The notes below the pieces were generated by a model. It was given only the letters and a program-made list of their open reading frames with translations. It ran no database searches and had not been told where the DNA came from. From Amyloporia xantha (taxonomy: Eukaryota; Basidiomycota; Agaricomycetes; Polyporales; Adustoporiaceae): 64,000 nt of DNA. Numbering within the stretch: the first letter of the stretch is position 1; each line of letters opens with the position of its first letter. Made by a program: the position numbers and the translations under genes. Below, in pieces: positions 26,559 through 38,402 of this stretch. The stretch spans positions 62,001-126,000 of the forward strand of contig JAYKKR010000047.1 in NCBI GenBank assembly GCA_036971615.1, given 5' to 3'.

Positions 26559-29500
26559 ATACAACAACACAGCCAATCAAAGTAGTTCAATGAACATGAA
26601 CCGTCACAACGGGTCGGCCCACATCGCCTTAAATACTCTCATAGGAATTGCTGACATCCTACTATGTACAGAACCTTGGTTTGACAATATCGGAAACGGG
26701 CAGCGCGGGCTGGCAGCGCACCCATACTGGCAGCCGATCCTCCCCGTGCAAGCATTAGAGGAAGACTCCCGACCACGAGTGATGGCCTATGTGGCGAAGA
26801 GACATGATTTCACAGTGACCCTTCGTTCTGACATGGCTAATGACTTGGATATACAGATCCTCCAAATCCACCAACATCCACACCCACCAACAATTCTAGT
26901 CAATGTCTACAACCAGACAGCTCTCCATGGTAATCCAGTGGAATGGACGGTTGACCGCTTAAAGCCTATACAGCTTCCAGACGACCAACCGGTCATTATC
27001 ACAGGTGATTGGAATACACATCACTCCATGTGGGAAGACCTACCACGTGAAGAGACACGACGGGAGAAGGAATTCGTAGACTGGATCCATGAAGAAGGTC
27101 TAATAATGATGAATGAACGGAATGTACCAACATATCAATCACACGATGGAGATTCGCTCTCGACCCTCGATCTTACCTTCATCAATGGCGAGGCACAGCG
27201 ATATGACACAGTCCGTGAATGGTGCGTGGATGATAGCCTGTCCTGCAGCTCAGATCACTATGCAATTCGCTGGAAAATAGACTATGGGGAAGAGCCTATC
27301 GACAGCCCTGCAGGACCACGCTACAACTTCAAGAAATGCGACCCTGCGGAATGGCGTGAAGCCCTCCTCGAAGCGATTGGGGTGGAACAAGACCCGTGGC
27401 TCACCCTTCACCAGTCAAGTCACCCAACGCCGGCAATTTTAGATGCAGCAGCCGAAGCTCTCAATCAAGCGATGGTGATGGCAACCGAAGAGGTTGTACC
27501 AAAGTGAAAACCATGCAAACAGGCAAAGGCATGGTGGACACCGGAGCTAACACAGATCAAGGATGTGCTGACAACACAACGACGCCAAGCACGAGATCGA
27601 CTAACGCAATTCCGACATGCTAACGTAGAACTGACACAACAGATCCAGGCAACGGCGAACATGTTCAAGCGACAAATCAAGAAGGCAAAGAAAAGGTGGG
27701 TCGATGCAACAATAGCAGAGGTCACATCGAAAACGGTATGGGACATTAATCGGTGGACGAAAGGCCAAAGGCAGTACCCGTCACCCGCGATACAGCGTCA
27801 AAACAACCTACCTCCGGCGGTACAACATCGGGAAAATGCCGCGCCCTACGGGACGAACTGTTTCAACCGCCGCCGCCACTCGCAGGGTTTGTAATGCCAG
27901 ATATGGCACAGCCGTCACCCAAGGACATGCCGTTCCATGAACTAACCCACTTAGAGCTCAAGAACGCCATCTTTGATGCCGCACCACACAAGGCACCAGG
28001 ACCGAACAAGACACCGGCCATGGCCTTACGCTGGGCATGGGAGCGATCCCAGATGAGTTATTTGCACTGATCTCACGATGCGTGCGTACTGGCTACCACC
28101 TACAGATATGGCATGAATCAGTAGCGATTGCGCTGCGCAAACCGAACAAGAAAGACTACACGCTCCCCCGCGCGTACCGCCTCATCCAGCTACTTGACTG
28201 CCTGGGAAAAACTCTCGAACGTCTACAAACGAGGCGGCTAGCACACTACGCCACAGCCCTCAACCTAGTATCACCTTCGCAGTTTGGGGCGTGACCAGGT
28301 AGCTCAACGTCCGACGCCATACTAACGGTTAGCCATGATATAGATGCAGCACGTGATCACGGACTCGTCTCATCTGCACTTACCTTTGACATCAAGGGAT
28401 TCTTTGACTTCGTCAACCATGGGCGGCTCCTCGCAGTTCTACGAAAGAAGAAAGTACCCCTTCCCTTGGTCAAATGGGTGGAATCATTCTTATCGAATCG
28501 CAAGACAGCTATCTGCTTGAATGGCATCATGGATGAGATGCTCGCCGTCATTAATGGAATACCACAAGGCTCACCAATTTCCCCTATCCTAGCGATCTTC
28601 TATGCCAGCGAACTCAACGAGATTCTCGACCGTCACGAACACGGCCCGGCGACGCAGCAAGACGTCCAACATAAAGTCACGCGAATGACACTACGATCAA
28701 TTGTGGATGACGGCAAGCTCATCATCTCCTCCAAGATGCTGGCATACAATGTAGCAAAGCTAAGTGCAGCATATTTGGTTGTCATCACATGGCTTAAAGC
28801 CGTTGGCCTCAGCGCAGACATTGAAACGCGCGAACTCGCACACTACCACCACAGGCACCAGAACAAGATTGACAACTCGAGCATCTGGCTACCCGGCAAT
28901 GACACCGAGGGACCACGCACAGAGATCAAACCTAGTGCAACGGTTCGCTGGCTCGGAGCTTACTTTGACAGGAAGCTCACATTTCACCAACACGTCAAGA
29001 ACATGGCGGGGAAGGCCATGAAAGTGATTAATGCCACTAGTATGTTAGCTAACACAGTACGAGGGCTGTCACAAACACACATGCGGACACTCTACATCAC
29101 ATGTGTCCTACCCGTGGCAACATACGCATCGCCGGCGTGGTGGACAGGAAAAGAATGGCAGGTAAAGACTCTTGAAAAGGTACAGAACCAGGCGCTGCGG
29201 TCCATATGCGCAGTGTTCCGCACCACCCCATGTAACGCCCTACGCCTAGCGGCAGGTCTCATGCCCGCACGCCAACGCCTTAATCTCATCAACGAGAATG
29301 CGGCGATACGGTTCCACAAATTAGACTACCGGCACCCACTACGACAACGACTACCTGATAGCTGGCGCCAGGGCGAAGATATATTTGACCGACCACCGCT
29401 ACCACCACACCGATCACGGCCACGTAGCACAATCCCCCCTCCTCTCACCTGACTCGAACTAGTTGCAATCCACGCAGATGCGGACGGTGAGCGACCAGTA

Positions 29501-30578
29501 CCTTTCCTCAAGGCACCGTGGGAGGACACAGGCATCAAGCAGCCACTAGCAAACCGAGTCACGACTATCAACACTACGAAGAAGTCTGATAAGGAAGAAG
29601 CAGCAAAAGTACACAAGAAATGGTACAACCAGGAAAAGAAAGATAAGTACACCCTTTTTGTGTATACTGACGGCTCCCAGCTCGATACTGAAGAGGGAAC
29701 GGCGACGGGCGCCGGCATCGTCATCTACCACGAGAATAGACTGGTCGGGGAACAAATGCACCTCATGGGCCCGAGAGCCGAAGTGTACGACGCGGAGCTC
29801 AGAAGGAGCGAGGGCGGCGATACCGATAGCTATGAGAGCCTCTCCACCTATACGGAAGATCTACCTCTGTGCTGACAACTCATCTGCCATAGCGACCATC
29901 AACTCCCTCATGACACATGCTGGCCAAGCTCACTTCATCCAGTTCTGCAACGCAGTGACTGAATTCCTCGAGGCCGACGAACGAAACAAGGTAATAGTAC
30001 GATGGACCCCAGGACACGAAGGTATAGACGGCAATGAAGAAGCCGATGCCCGGGCGAAGATTGCCGCCTCTACAACGGCGGAAGACAACTACGGCCCTAC
30101 GTGGACCCATATGAGGAGAGCCGCGAAGGCGAGAGCCCTTGCGGAATGGACGACAGAACGGAGATCGACACCATCGAGGAGCTGGTTTGCCGCCGCTGAC
30201 CGCATCCAGCCGTCGCTACGACCAGCATCTCACTTCTACAGACTAGCAAAGAGCCGCCACATCTTCGGACTGGTCACGCAGTGCCGGACAGGACACGCCT
30301 TCACCGGCGAATACTACGACCGTTTCGTACCAATGATAGAGACAGACTGCCCCTGCGGGGCAGGATTACAGACCTGTTCTCACATCCTCACCGAATGTGA
30401 ACGTTACGATGCCCACCGACACATCCTGACAGAAGCCGTTCCGAGCCTACACATTCCCGACATCCTCGGGACTGAGAAGGGGATCACAGCCCTAGCTAAG
30501 TTCATTTCAGTCTCTGGTGCATTTACAAAGACAGGTGACTTTATAGTAGCACAGGAAGAAGAGGCAGAACAGAACTAA
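26559..30578 (+). pseudogene. LINE ORF2: endonuclease, reverse transcriptase, RNase H (pseudogene)
   Basis: After a lost base near 26592 the frame reads MNRHNGSAHIALNTLI. The APE endonuclease shows GDWNTHHSMW and SDHYAIRW. The reverse transcriptase shows DAAPHKAPGPNKTPAM, FDIKGFFDFVNHGRLL, NGIPQGSPISPILAIF and VDDGKLI; the residue before VDD is Ile where Tyr or Phe is usual. The RNase H shows YTDGSQ, DNSSAI and WTPGHEGIDGNEEAD. A late Cys/His cluster is CPCGAGLQTCSHILTEC. Damage includes frame changes near 27507, 28025 and 29800, and TGA at 28292-28294 and 29450-29452, both where CGA (Arg) would fit. The order EN-RT-RNase H supports the Tad/I assignment. Confidence 0.85.
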
Positions 30579-30640
30579 AACACGAGGACGAGTATCCGAA
30601 GACGCCCCGGCCTACAGGCAGTGCTGAAAACGGACTAGTC

Positions 30641-31253
30641 CGCTAGAGTAAGTGCTGCCGCCCGTATGTGCAAACCGCAGGCCACATCAACCCACCCGAC
30701 ACGCGGATGGATCAAGAACAGACAGCCGTACCATGATTCATTAATATGCTCTTTCATCCTCTTATGTTCGCAATTTCGCGTTTTCATCCCATCCATCCAT
30801 GCACCCTTCTCTCTGTTTATTCTACGAGACCCCTCCCGTTTGCGCTACAATTGATTGCAACCCGAACACTACGTACTCTGATTCTTAACCCCTGACACCC
30901 CCGAACACAGCACCCCTCTCCAGCGCGTAGTTACTACGTTTGTTACAACTGTACCTTGGCGCTTTATTGTTTGCCTGTTAGCAGTATAAATACCAAAGAT
31001 TTTCTCTTTCTCTCTCTCTCTCTCTCTAGAGCTGCCAGATATCGCGGGGCAACCGTGACACCAGTCCGTCGGAGGTTGTCCCGACTGTTGGGCGTTGATA
31101 TTGTCAGTTCTGCGCAGATCTCGAGTCTGCACTTTTGCTGATGGCACTTGAGCTCCAGTTGTAGCCAGCGTGACGGTGCGGCCCCACGCTCCAATTCCCT
31201 GTTCAGGAAGTGAGTGTCCTTGTGGAGAGGATATTCTGGGCAGCTCAGTAATT
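30641..31253. other. Stretch between the LINE and the second MITE copy, with a TC microsatellite
   Basis: No gene is supported. A TC run (about 28 bp) lies near 31000-31029. The first part may include the LINE 3' untranslated region. Confidence 0.5.
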
Positions 31254-31586
31254 AGGCTGCTCAATTGCAGTAACGTTCGCTCGGTTCGCGCTCGCCTGCT
31301 CACTCCTTTTGGCTGTTTCCACTCGGCAGCCGCGGCAAGCAGATTGGGTCCGGGTTTCTCTGACTGCAGACTTGACCAAAAAAATCAGAAAGGCCATTTA
31401 TATTTCTGTACATGTATCCATAACTTGTATGAAAGGTCTCGGGCCTGAGAATGGCTCGCAAGCATCAGGAAATAATCGCCTATACCCTATGAGCGTGTTG
31501 ACAGCGCGAGTGGTTGAGTTAGCGCGCTCGGACTTAGCCGTGCCCGAACAGCAGCACGAACCAAGTGAGCACAATTGAGCAGCCCT
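31254..31586. mobile_element. MITE-1 copy B
   Basis: This 333-bp copy aligns along its whole length with the MITE at 26077-26429; shared internal blocks include CGCGGCAAGCAGA-like and TTTCTCTGACTGCAG. Its left end has lost one G of the GGG. Its right end is AATTGAGCAGCCCT. No clear target duplication remains, so it looks older than copy A. Confidence 0.8.
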
Positions 31587-31911
31587 AATCTCCGAGTCAG
31601 CGTTTCCCCTTTGAATTTGCTGATTGCGCTACATACACTATACCACTGCACTTTTTCCGCCGTCGAGCACGTACTTTCATATAGACATCGCGTGTGGACG
31701 TGACTCTGAGATCCACCTCTGGTACGCCCGCGACAATCCAACTCTTTATCTCTTTACGGCTGTGACTACAGTCTACAAAGGTTCTTGTGAGTATTCCATA
31801 TCCTCACTTGTCCCTCCCTTGGTGACTCTGTCGATGCTGTGATTAGATCAAGCTTGAAATTTGTGGCCGGAGCCTCCACAGAATTGCAGCTATTACTTGC
31901 CCCCTCCTCAC
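31587..31911 (+). promoter_or_regulatory. Presumed upstream region of the F-box gene
   Basis: This is about 325 bp between MITE-1 copy B and the F-box ATG. A TATACC-like stretch near 31637 and pyrimidine-rich DNA are present, but no motif is strong enough to name. Its role is inferred from position only. Confidence 0.3.
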
Positions 31912-33471
31912 ATGGCAACGATAAGCTGTATCTCTGACGACATCCTTTATGAGATTTTTCTTTGTGCTGTGATCCCCCTGTCAGAGGACGATATCCTGCC
32001 GCTCAGTCGTGCAGCGATCAAGCGCAGGGACAGCTGGCTCGCAGTGACCTATGTATGTCGTCACTGGCGAAATATGGCCCTTCATTCTCCCAATCTATGG
32101 TCGCATATTGTTATCCATGATGATTGCAGTGCCACCATGCTCCGCGAGTTCCTGAAGAGGTCGAAGCAGGCCATCCTTCGTGTCAGGATTGCACACATCT
32201 CCTCGAGGCCAGGTGCAACTGAGATTCTTCGTTACATGGTGGCCATGTGTGCTGTCAGCACACACCGCATCGGTTCAGTCTACATATCAGGATTCTCGCC
32301 TATGGAAACGAATATCATTTTATCACCATTTATCCGTCCCGCTACAAGCCTGGTAGCTCTCAGCATATGTGCGGAATTCCATTCGTTACTACTTTCAAGG
32401 ACACCTCTATCCCCCATCTTCAATAGCAAAATGCCTGCATTGAGCTCTCTTGTGATCACTCACCTATGGCTACCTTGGCTCCGCTTTGAAAATCTATCTC
32501 GGTTAATCCTGCTAGACCAACCCACCCCCTCACTGTCGCAGCTGGCATCAACACTGCGAAAATGTCCCGCCTTGCAATCACTTTGTCTGTCTCTTAATGA
32601 CCCAGAGTTCCGTCGTGACCCTCCGGGTACATTTGTGGACAAGTCGCCCATTGAGCTTCCAGGACTCGCAAACATGTTGCTAATAGCACATCATGATGTT
32701 GTGGCATCATTGCTTCAGCTCTTACATTTCTCATCGGCGGCAATAATCGTCCTCTCACTGCAACATATACCACGTTCACGTGTGATGGTATCACACAATG
32801 TGGTTCGCCATGTTCAACAAGCCCAGTTGGACATGTATGTGCACACTGGATGGCGTGGTTTGAGGATATCTGCTGTAGCAGGGAATCATGTCCAAGTCCA
32901 ATGGGACTGGAGAGAGAAGATCGATCCATTTGACAGCAATATGCGGCTGGAGCATCTTGGGGACCTGGTGCAATTCACTGGAGTAGAGTATCTCAAGATC
33001 AGGCATATTCGATATGTCCTTTTTGAACAGGATTGGCTGCATGTTCTCCAGCAGATGCCAGTCTTGAAGCACATCGAGCTCAACTGCTGTTTCATTGGCA
33101 GTCCTACACTTTTTGGCACCCTGTCACAGCGTATAACAAACATCCAAGGCCAGGTGGTCTTTGCTGTGTGTCCAAACCTGACTTCGTTTACAATCTCCGG
33201 AGGGCATGATCATTCCAGAGCCACACTTGGTCAGATGGTTTCATGCTTCGAGCAACGCCGTGACCATAACGCGCGTTTATCAATGCTCAGATTCGAGCTA
33301 CCGCGGCCCGTCAATGAATACCCCCCCGAGCTCACGGAAAGAATGCAGTTTGGAGGGCTTGCCAAAGCGACTGAGGCAGTTTGGGCAGTGCAGTGTGATG
33401 CCTTGGGTGAGGATACATTGATCAAAGATATGGCTACTAATATTCTTGTTTGTCCGACAACATATTTTTGA
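31912..33471 (+). CDS. F-box protein with leucine-rich C-terminal region
   Basis: A single uninterrupted exon from the ATG at 31912 encodes 519 residues. The N-terminus ISDDILYEIFLCAVIPLSED, then WLAVTYVCRHWRNMALHSPN and LWSHI, is the F-box pattern of the agaricomycete F-box family (usual form: LPxEILxxIF..., VCRxWRxIAxxTPxLW). The rest shows irregular leucine-rich segments such as LSRLILLDQPTPSLSQLAS and CPALQSLCLSLN. Such proteins are thought to act as substrate adaptors of SCF ubiquitin ligases, but the substrate cannot be told. There is no stop or frameshift; it is one of the few intact genes in the window. The frame is open about 50 bp further upstream without another ATG. Confidence 0.85.
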   Translation: MATISCISDDILYEIFLCAVIPLSEDDILPLSRAAIKRRDSWLAVTYVCRHWRNMALHSPNLWSHIVIHDDCSATMLREFLKRSKQAILRVRIAHISSRPGATEILRYMVAMCAVSTHRIGSVYISGFSPMETNIILSPFIRPATSLVALSICAEFHSLLLSRTPLSPIFNSKMPALSSLVITHLWLPWLRFENLSRLILLDQPTPSLSQLASTLRKCPALQSLCLSLNDPEFRRDPPGTFVDKSPIELPGLANMLLIAHHDVVASLLQLLHFSSAAIIVLSLQHIPRSRVMVSHNVVRHVQQAQLDMYVHTGWRGLRISAVAGNHVQVQWDWREKIDPFDSNMRLEHLGDLVQFTGVEYLKIRHIRYVLFEQDWLHVLQQMPVLKHIELNCCFIGSPTLFGTLSQRITNIQGQVVFAVCPNLTSFTISGGHDHSRATLGQMVSCFEQRRDHNARLSMLRFELPRPVNEYPPELTERMQFGGLAKATEAVWAVQCDALGEDTLIKDMATNILVCPTTYF

Positions 33472-33526
33472 TGACTGTTCTCCGTGTCTGTACTACGTAT
33501 ATGCAGATTCTCGTAGTTGTGGACTG

Positions 33527-35393
33527 TCAATGATGCATAAAACTTTTGAGAATGTCAGCGATCATCACTGGCTTTGGAAAAAATCCAAGAATTTTGTCAT
33601 TCGGTGAGATGCTGGCAGAGAAACAATAAATCAAGAATTCAAAGGAATGATGATCAGCATATTTATTTACATAAAACGATTTGAATGCATCTAGTGAATG
33701 ATAATGTTTCAGGTCCTCAGGGAGCCGCACAGTGCCATACACCCCAATCAAATGAGCAGCGCGGATGATCCAAATCAAAGGAATAACTGAGATATGGGGA
33801 AGAGGCCGATTGCGACTTGGAGCCGGCCGCACGATCCACATCCCGGTGTCCTCGTCTGGGACAGTATCAATGCACTCAAACCACTGTACCAGAGCGCACA
33901 GATAATCCACACCAAAGGATTTGAAGGAGAAAAATAAAAGAATTCGTACGATATGAAAACCGACACCTGTCTCTCCTTGCTGGTTGCACTTGACGAATGC
34001 ACAATCCAGCTGTGGCTGAGCTGTCCTGAACCAGGATGGTGTCGCTCGGATATGCTCCTGCCGCATTCCACCAACACCAGATGGGTCGCTCGGTGCGTGA
34101 AATGTAGCCGCCGCCGAGTAGAAAACCTTGATCTTGTGATCGGATTCGATTTTCGGGCACCGTGCGAGATTGACAGTGAATCCCATCGGAGGAACCTCCG
34201 GATTGAGCTGGTCAAAGAGGAAACGCTGCATATAATCAAGTACCCTCGGTTGATTGATTTCGAGGGCAAGGTCACCGATTGTCCGCGAATGCTTGCGCTC
34301 TGTCAAGCAAACAATACAATGAGAAGTTATATGTAAAGATATCACTACTTACGGGCTGTTGATGCCATCTTGATATAGCCACGGATTGTTGGTCCGACTA
34401 TGGCACCATCATCATCGTCTTCGTTAGGAAGGTTGCGGGGGATGTTGCTCGCTTCATCTGGATCGTCTTCAAGTGGATCAACATCTGCTCCTGATTCTTC
34501 AACTGAATAGGGTGTATCAGTAGTGGTATCAAGGTCACCTGAGTATAACTCACATAGCGCATAGAACGCCGCAAGCAGACATGGACCATGGAGCATGCCG
34601 CGGTCAACGAAGTCAACATGAGCCACAGAGAGCTTGTCTAATCTTTGATTGGTCAGTAACATTTGGCCAAGAGCCTTAAAGTGATTTGATCGTCGATAAG
34701 GCTCCTTAACTGCCTTAATATGCTTTGACTCCGTGATAGATGAGCAAAGCCCATTCGGGGCCCCATATTCCCATATGAGGAGTCGATAATGAAGGAGTAA
34801 ATGTTGTCGGGGAAGGTTGAATCCTGTCTCACGAACTCCAGTAGTCTTGAAAATCTGTCGGTAATGGTGGAAACGGTCAAGGGCATCTTGTAGGTTGTCT
34901 AGAGACATCTCGTTATGAATATTCCGCTGCGCAATATAGCAGAACTCCAAAAATGCTCGTATTGCGCGAACCATGTCCCGCGGGACATAACCGACAATCG
35001 ATGGGAGGTAGACCTGCTTTACGTTTACTTATGATACTGACTGACGAACACATGTACATACCTTCATGAGGGCCTTCGAGTCATCTCCAGTCCACTGCTT
35101 GAATCCTCGTCCTTCGTGAAATCGCCGAAGGCAGGAAAACGCTGGGACAGCTGCTATGCTAGAACGGCTGTTAGAGATTGCACTGGACAGGCTCAAACTT
35201 CAGCTACTAACCGTCGGTCTATGTCCGCCAGGATTTTCTCTGCTTCACGTTTTCCATGCTTTATGTGCAGATACTCTCCTACCCAGCCTACCAGATGATC
35301 TTTGAATGTCCCCTTGATGAGCTGATGAAGGAGGTCAGGTGAGATGAGTTCATAGATATCGGCGCGGGGGGAAGTCATTTGTGAAAGGCTGAA
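33527..35393 (-). pseudogene. Plavaka-type transposase, C-terminal exons (copy 2)
   Basis: Exons on the minus strand run from a TTTTCAG acceptor at about 35394. They contain PFTNDFP, a 1-bp insertion in a run of six C, then [73 protein letters not shown] and SFYVNKYADHHSFEF near the end. Introns match those of copy 1 in position. The C-run frameshift disables the protein; the other exons are open. Its 5' exons continue at 39236-38403, on the far side of the inserted ATPase gene. Confidence 0.75.
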
Positions 35394-35485
35394 AACAAGG
35401 CAGCATAAGTATTATAATTACCACACGAGAAAAAGGGCAAAACAAGGGAAGAAAGAGTAGATAAGGAATAGAGCCCTGAAAAAGT

Positions 35486-35752
35486 GGAACGCCAACGCAA
35501 GGATAGCGACTCAGCAGACGACGACACGGATAGTAATGGCGCAAGCATAGATAGATTGGTTCCTCATATGTTGGGAGATGATACGCGAACCACGAATGGC
35601 GTGCACGACTGTCGACTCGGACCGGGTTCGGTCAGGAAAACGTCAGCAGCACCGCAAGTAGCGTCGGTAGCACCCTCGACGGCGATACCAACGTCAGCAC
35701 GGGACAGAGCAGATGCATCGTTAGCACCGTCACCAATCATGGCCACCAAGTG
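35486..35752 (-). repeat. Second, diverged copy of a PMA1 P-domain segment
   Basis: These 267 bp align with 36425-36695 at an estimated 80-85% identity. On the minus strand they read [20 protein letters not shown] followed by [20 protein letters not shown], against GDGANDAPALSRANVGIAVE in the main gene. The copy is fused directly behind the normal C-terminal WFVPLDWI of the ATPase, in frame, until a stop near 35564. Confidence 0.85.
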
Positions 35753-38275
35753 ATTCTTGACGAACTCGATCCAGTCGAGGGGGACGAACCAGACAATGTC
35801 CTGCACAATGAGGAGTACGGTATGTTAGCTTAGAATCACAGTGGTCAAGGCATATGCACGCACCCAACCCAGACAATACCGACCCAACCACCCAAGATAC
35901 CGTGGATCTGTGTGAAACACCAGTCACTGTAGACAGCAATGATCGTTGAGACGAGCTGCGCGATACAGAAGGCACCGAACAGCGCGACGGACGGGCGCTC
36001 CATGAAGAAGAAACCGTGCGAACGAGTGACGAAGATGAGGGCCTGCGAGATGATAGCGACCTGAAGGTAGATGTCCGAGTGCAGGATCGGGTCGTTGTGA
36101 TCTGTCGCCGCGCTGTGCATGCCGTCCATGAATGTCACACCGAACTTGCGCCAGAAGAAATCTGTCCTGATGCAAATAGCCACGAGCGCGATGCTATATC
36201 ATAATGAAGGTCAGCGGCAACTCAGTATGAAGTGAATGACGTAAGAGAAACGCACGTAGAAGCCGTGAGGTACAAACCGTAAGCAACTGCATACGAGAAG
36301 ATCTCCGCGAGATCCCAGCTATCAGGAGTGCTCGAGGGCAACACCCGATCGACCGACAACGTCATGATCGTCCCGTCGTTGAGAAGCGCAATGATCAGCA
36401 CCATGAACGGCGGGAAGTCGAAACGGAAAGCAAACGCGAGAATGGCGAAGCAGACAACGATACGAATGGTGACGGCGCAAGCGTAGATGGAGTAGTTCCT
36501 CATACGTTGGAAGATGATACGCGAACCACGAATAGCACGCACGATCGTCGAGAGACCGGGTTCAGTAAGCACGATGTCGGCAGCACCACGAGCAGCGTCG
36601 GTAGCACCCTCGACGGCAATACCGACGTTGGCACGGGACAGAGCGGGCGCGTCGTTGGCACCGTCACCGGTCATGGCAACCAAGTGACCAAGACCCTGGA
36701 GACGCTTGACGATCTCGTACTTGTGCTCGGGGAAGACACCAGCGAAACCGTCGGCGTCGAGAATCATGTCGTCGAGCGAGAGATGCTTGCCTCCGGGCTC
36801 GGGTCCGTCCTTGAGCACCTTAGCGGGGTACATGTGATCACCGAGGCCGAGACGACGTCCAGTCTCCTTCGCGATAGCGAGCTGGTCACCGGTAACCATC
36901 TTGACACGGACACCGAGAGCTTGAGCGTCGTCGATCGTCTGCTTGGTGTCGGTACGGGGAGGGTCGAAGATGGGGAGCAGGCCGACAAGTTCAAAGCCAG
37001 TGCCCTCCGCCTCGAAGTCGTCGCCGTTGACCTCCTCGAACGCAACCGCGAGCGCACGGAGACCACGCATGGCGAACTCCTCGACGTCAGCCTCGAGCTT
37101 GTTCTCGAGCTCCTCGGTCTTGTTGCGCGAGCACAGTTCGATGATGATACCGCTCATACCCTTCGTGACACGCTTGAGCTTACCGGAGGACTCCTCGAGG
37201 TACGTGATCTCGGTACGCTTGTCGACAGGGTTGAACGGCTTGAAGTCGAGCAGCTTGATGCCGGAACGCGCACGGGTGGTGTCGCCGAGAGCACCGACAA
37301 CACAACCGTCGATGGCGTCCTGGTTCTCAGTACGCAAGGCGTAGGCAGCGAGGAGGATGACGTCTTCAGCCGTGAAGGGCCCGTGCGTTCGAACAGTCTC
37401 GCGGTCGATGGTGAGCTTGTTGGCCGTAAGCGTACCAGTCTTGTCAGAGCACAGGATCGTGACGGCGGCGAGCTCCTCAATGGCGGTGATACGCGTGACG
37501 ATGGCCTTGTACTTGGCGAGCTGCTGAGCACCGACGGCGAGCGTGACCGACAAGACGGTGGGCATGGCAATGGGGATACCACCGATCAGGAGCACCAGGA
37601 TATTGTTCAAGCCGCGACGGTATTGGTAGCGGAAACCAGTGTACAGACAGAAGATCTCGGCGATGACGAAGACACCGATGGAGACAAGGCAGAAAGTACC
37701 GATTTGAGCGAGAATCTTCCGCAAGTGACCGGTGGAGTCGTCGTCCTGACCGACGAGCGATGCGGCACGACCGAAGAACGTGTTGGGACCGGTGGAAATG
37801 ACGACACCTTCAGCCTCACCCTGCTTACAGGTAGAGCCGCTAGGAAACACAGCGCATATAATCGTCCAGAAACAAATCATAGAAGGGGAATCAACTTACG
37901 AGAAACATTGGTCACCAGTCTTCTTGCTCTGGGGAAGAGACTCGCCGGTAAGGGCGGCCTGCGCGATGGACACGTTGATAGCCTCCTTCAGACGACAGTC
38001 GGCGGGGACGATGTCACCAATCTTGAACGAAATCATATCACCGGGTACGAGGATCGCGGACTCGATCTCTGCCCACGAGCCACCACGCTTGACCTTGGCC
38101 TTGGGGGCGAGCGAGTCCATGAGCGCCTTGACGGCGTTACCAGCATTGCACTCCTCGTAGAACCTGATAGAGAGTTGATAAGGAGAAGCGTGACGATACC
38201 GATGAAATCCTCCCGGTCAGGAGGCATGTGCTCTCCGTTTGACAGAACAATAGCGATGAGCGCCACCATGGGAGG
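35564..38275 (-). pseudogene. PMA1-type plasma-membrane H+-ATPase (P3A), 5'-truncated and 3'-altered
   Basis: The reading starts near 38269 at [17 protein letters not shown], in transmembrane segment 2, so roughly the first 100 or more residues are missing. A 1-bp frameshift near 38165 is followed by [20 protein letters not shown]. After an intron (about 37898-37844) come TGEAEGVV-like sequence, the phosphorylation motif CSDKTGTLT, KMVTGDQ, and TGDGANDAPALSRANVGIAV. Three further exons end at VWFVPLDWI. This family exports protons and energises nutrient uptake at the fungal plasma membrane. The catalytic core is open and conserved, but the truncation, the frameshift and the abnormal tail make it a pseudogene or passenger copy. 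It lies between the donor (38402) and acceptor (35394) of a transposase intron. Confidence 0.85.
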
Positions 38276-38402
38276 ATGATGGTGATGAGCACGGCATATG
38301 TGGAAAGGTTAGTAACGAGCAAACCATGAATGGCCAGGTATGGTGGCACGATCATTGAAAGAATGCGAAGGTCAAAATGAGAGTAGAGAAAGAATACTTA
38401 CG

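Larger units (their letters stand above)
23480..30640 (+). mobile_element. Tad/I-like LINE retrotransposon (degenerate)
   Basis: The element holds a gag-like ORF1 with zinc knuckles and an ORF2 with APE-type endonuclease, reverse transcriptase and RNase H, in the order of the Tad and I groups of LINEs. Both outer limits are estimates: the 5' leader is taken from about 23480 and the 3' end shortly after the ORF2 stop, because no target duplication or poly(A) tail was found. It is inactive, owing to several frameshifts and two TGA codons, and a MITE splits ORF1. Confidence 0.8.

Noticed and set aside
31000..31029. TC microsatellite as a possible regulatory tract
   Set aside because: Simple repeats are common in fungal intergenic DNA, and nothing ties it to a promoter.
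36507..38279. A 590-codon open frame on the plus strand opposite the PMA1-type gene
   Set aside because: It is the antisense shadow of a highly codon-biased ATPase gene. The product is a low-complexity Thr/Gly/Asp-rich string without any domain, whereas the minus strand has textbook P-type ATPase motifs.
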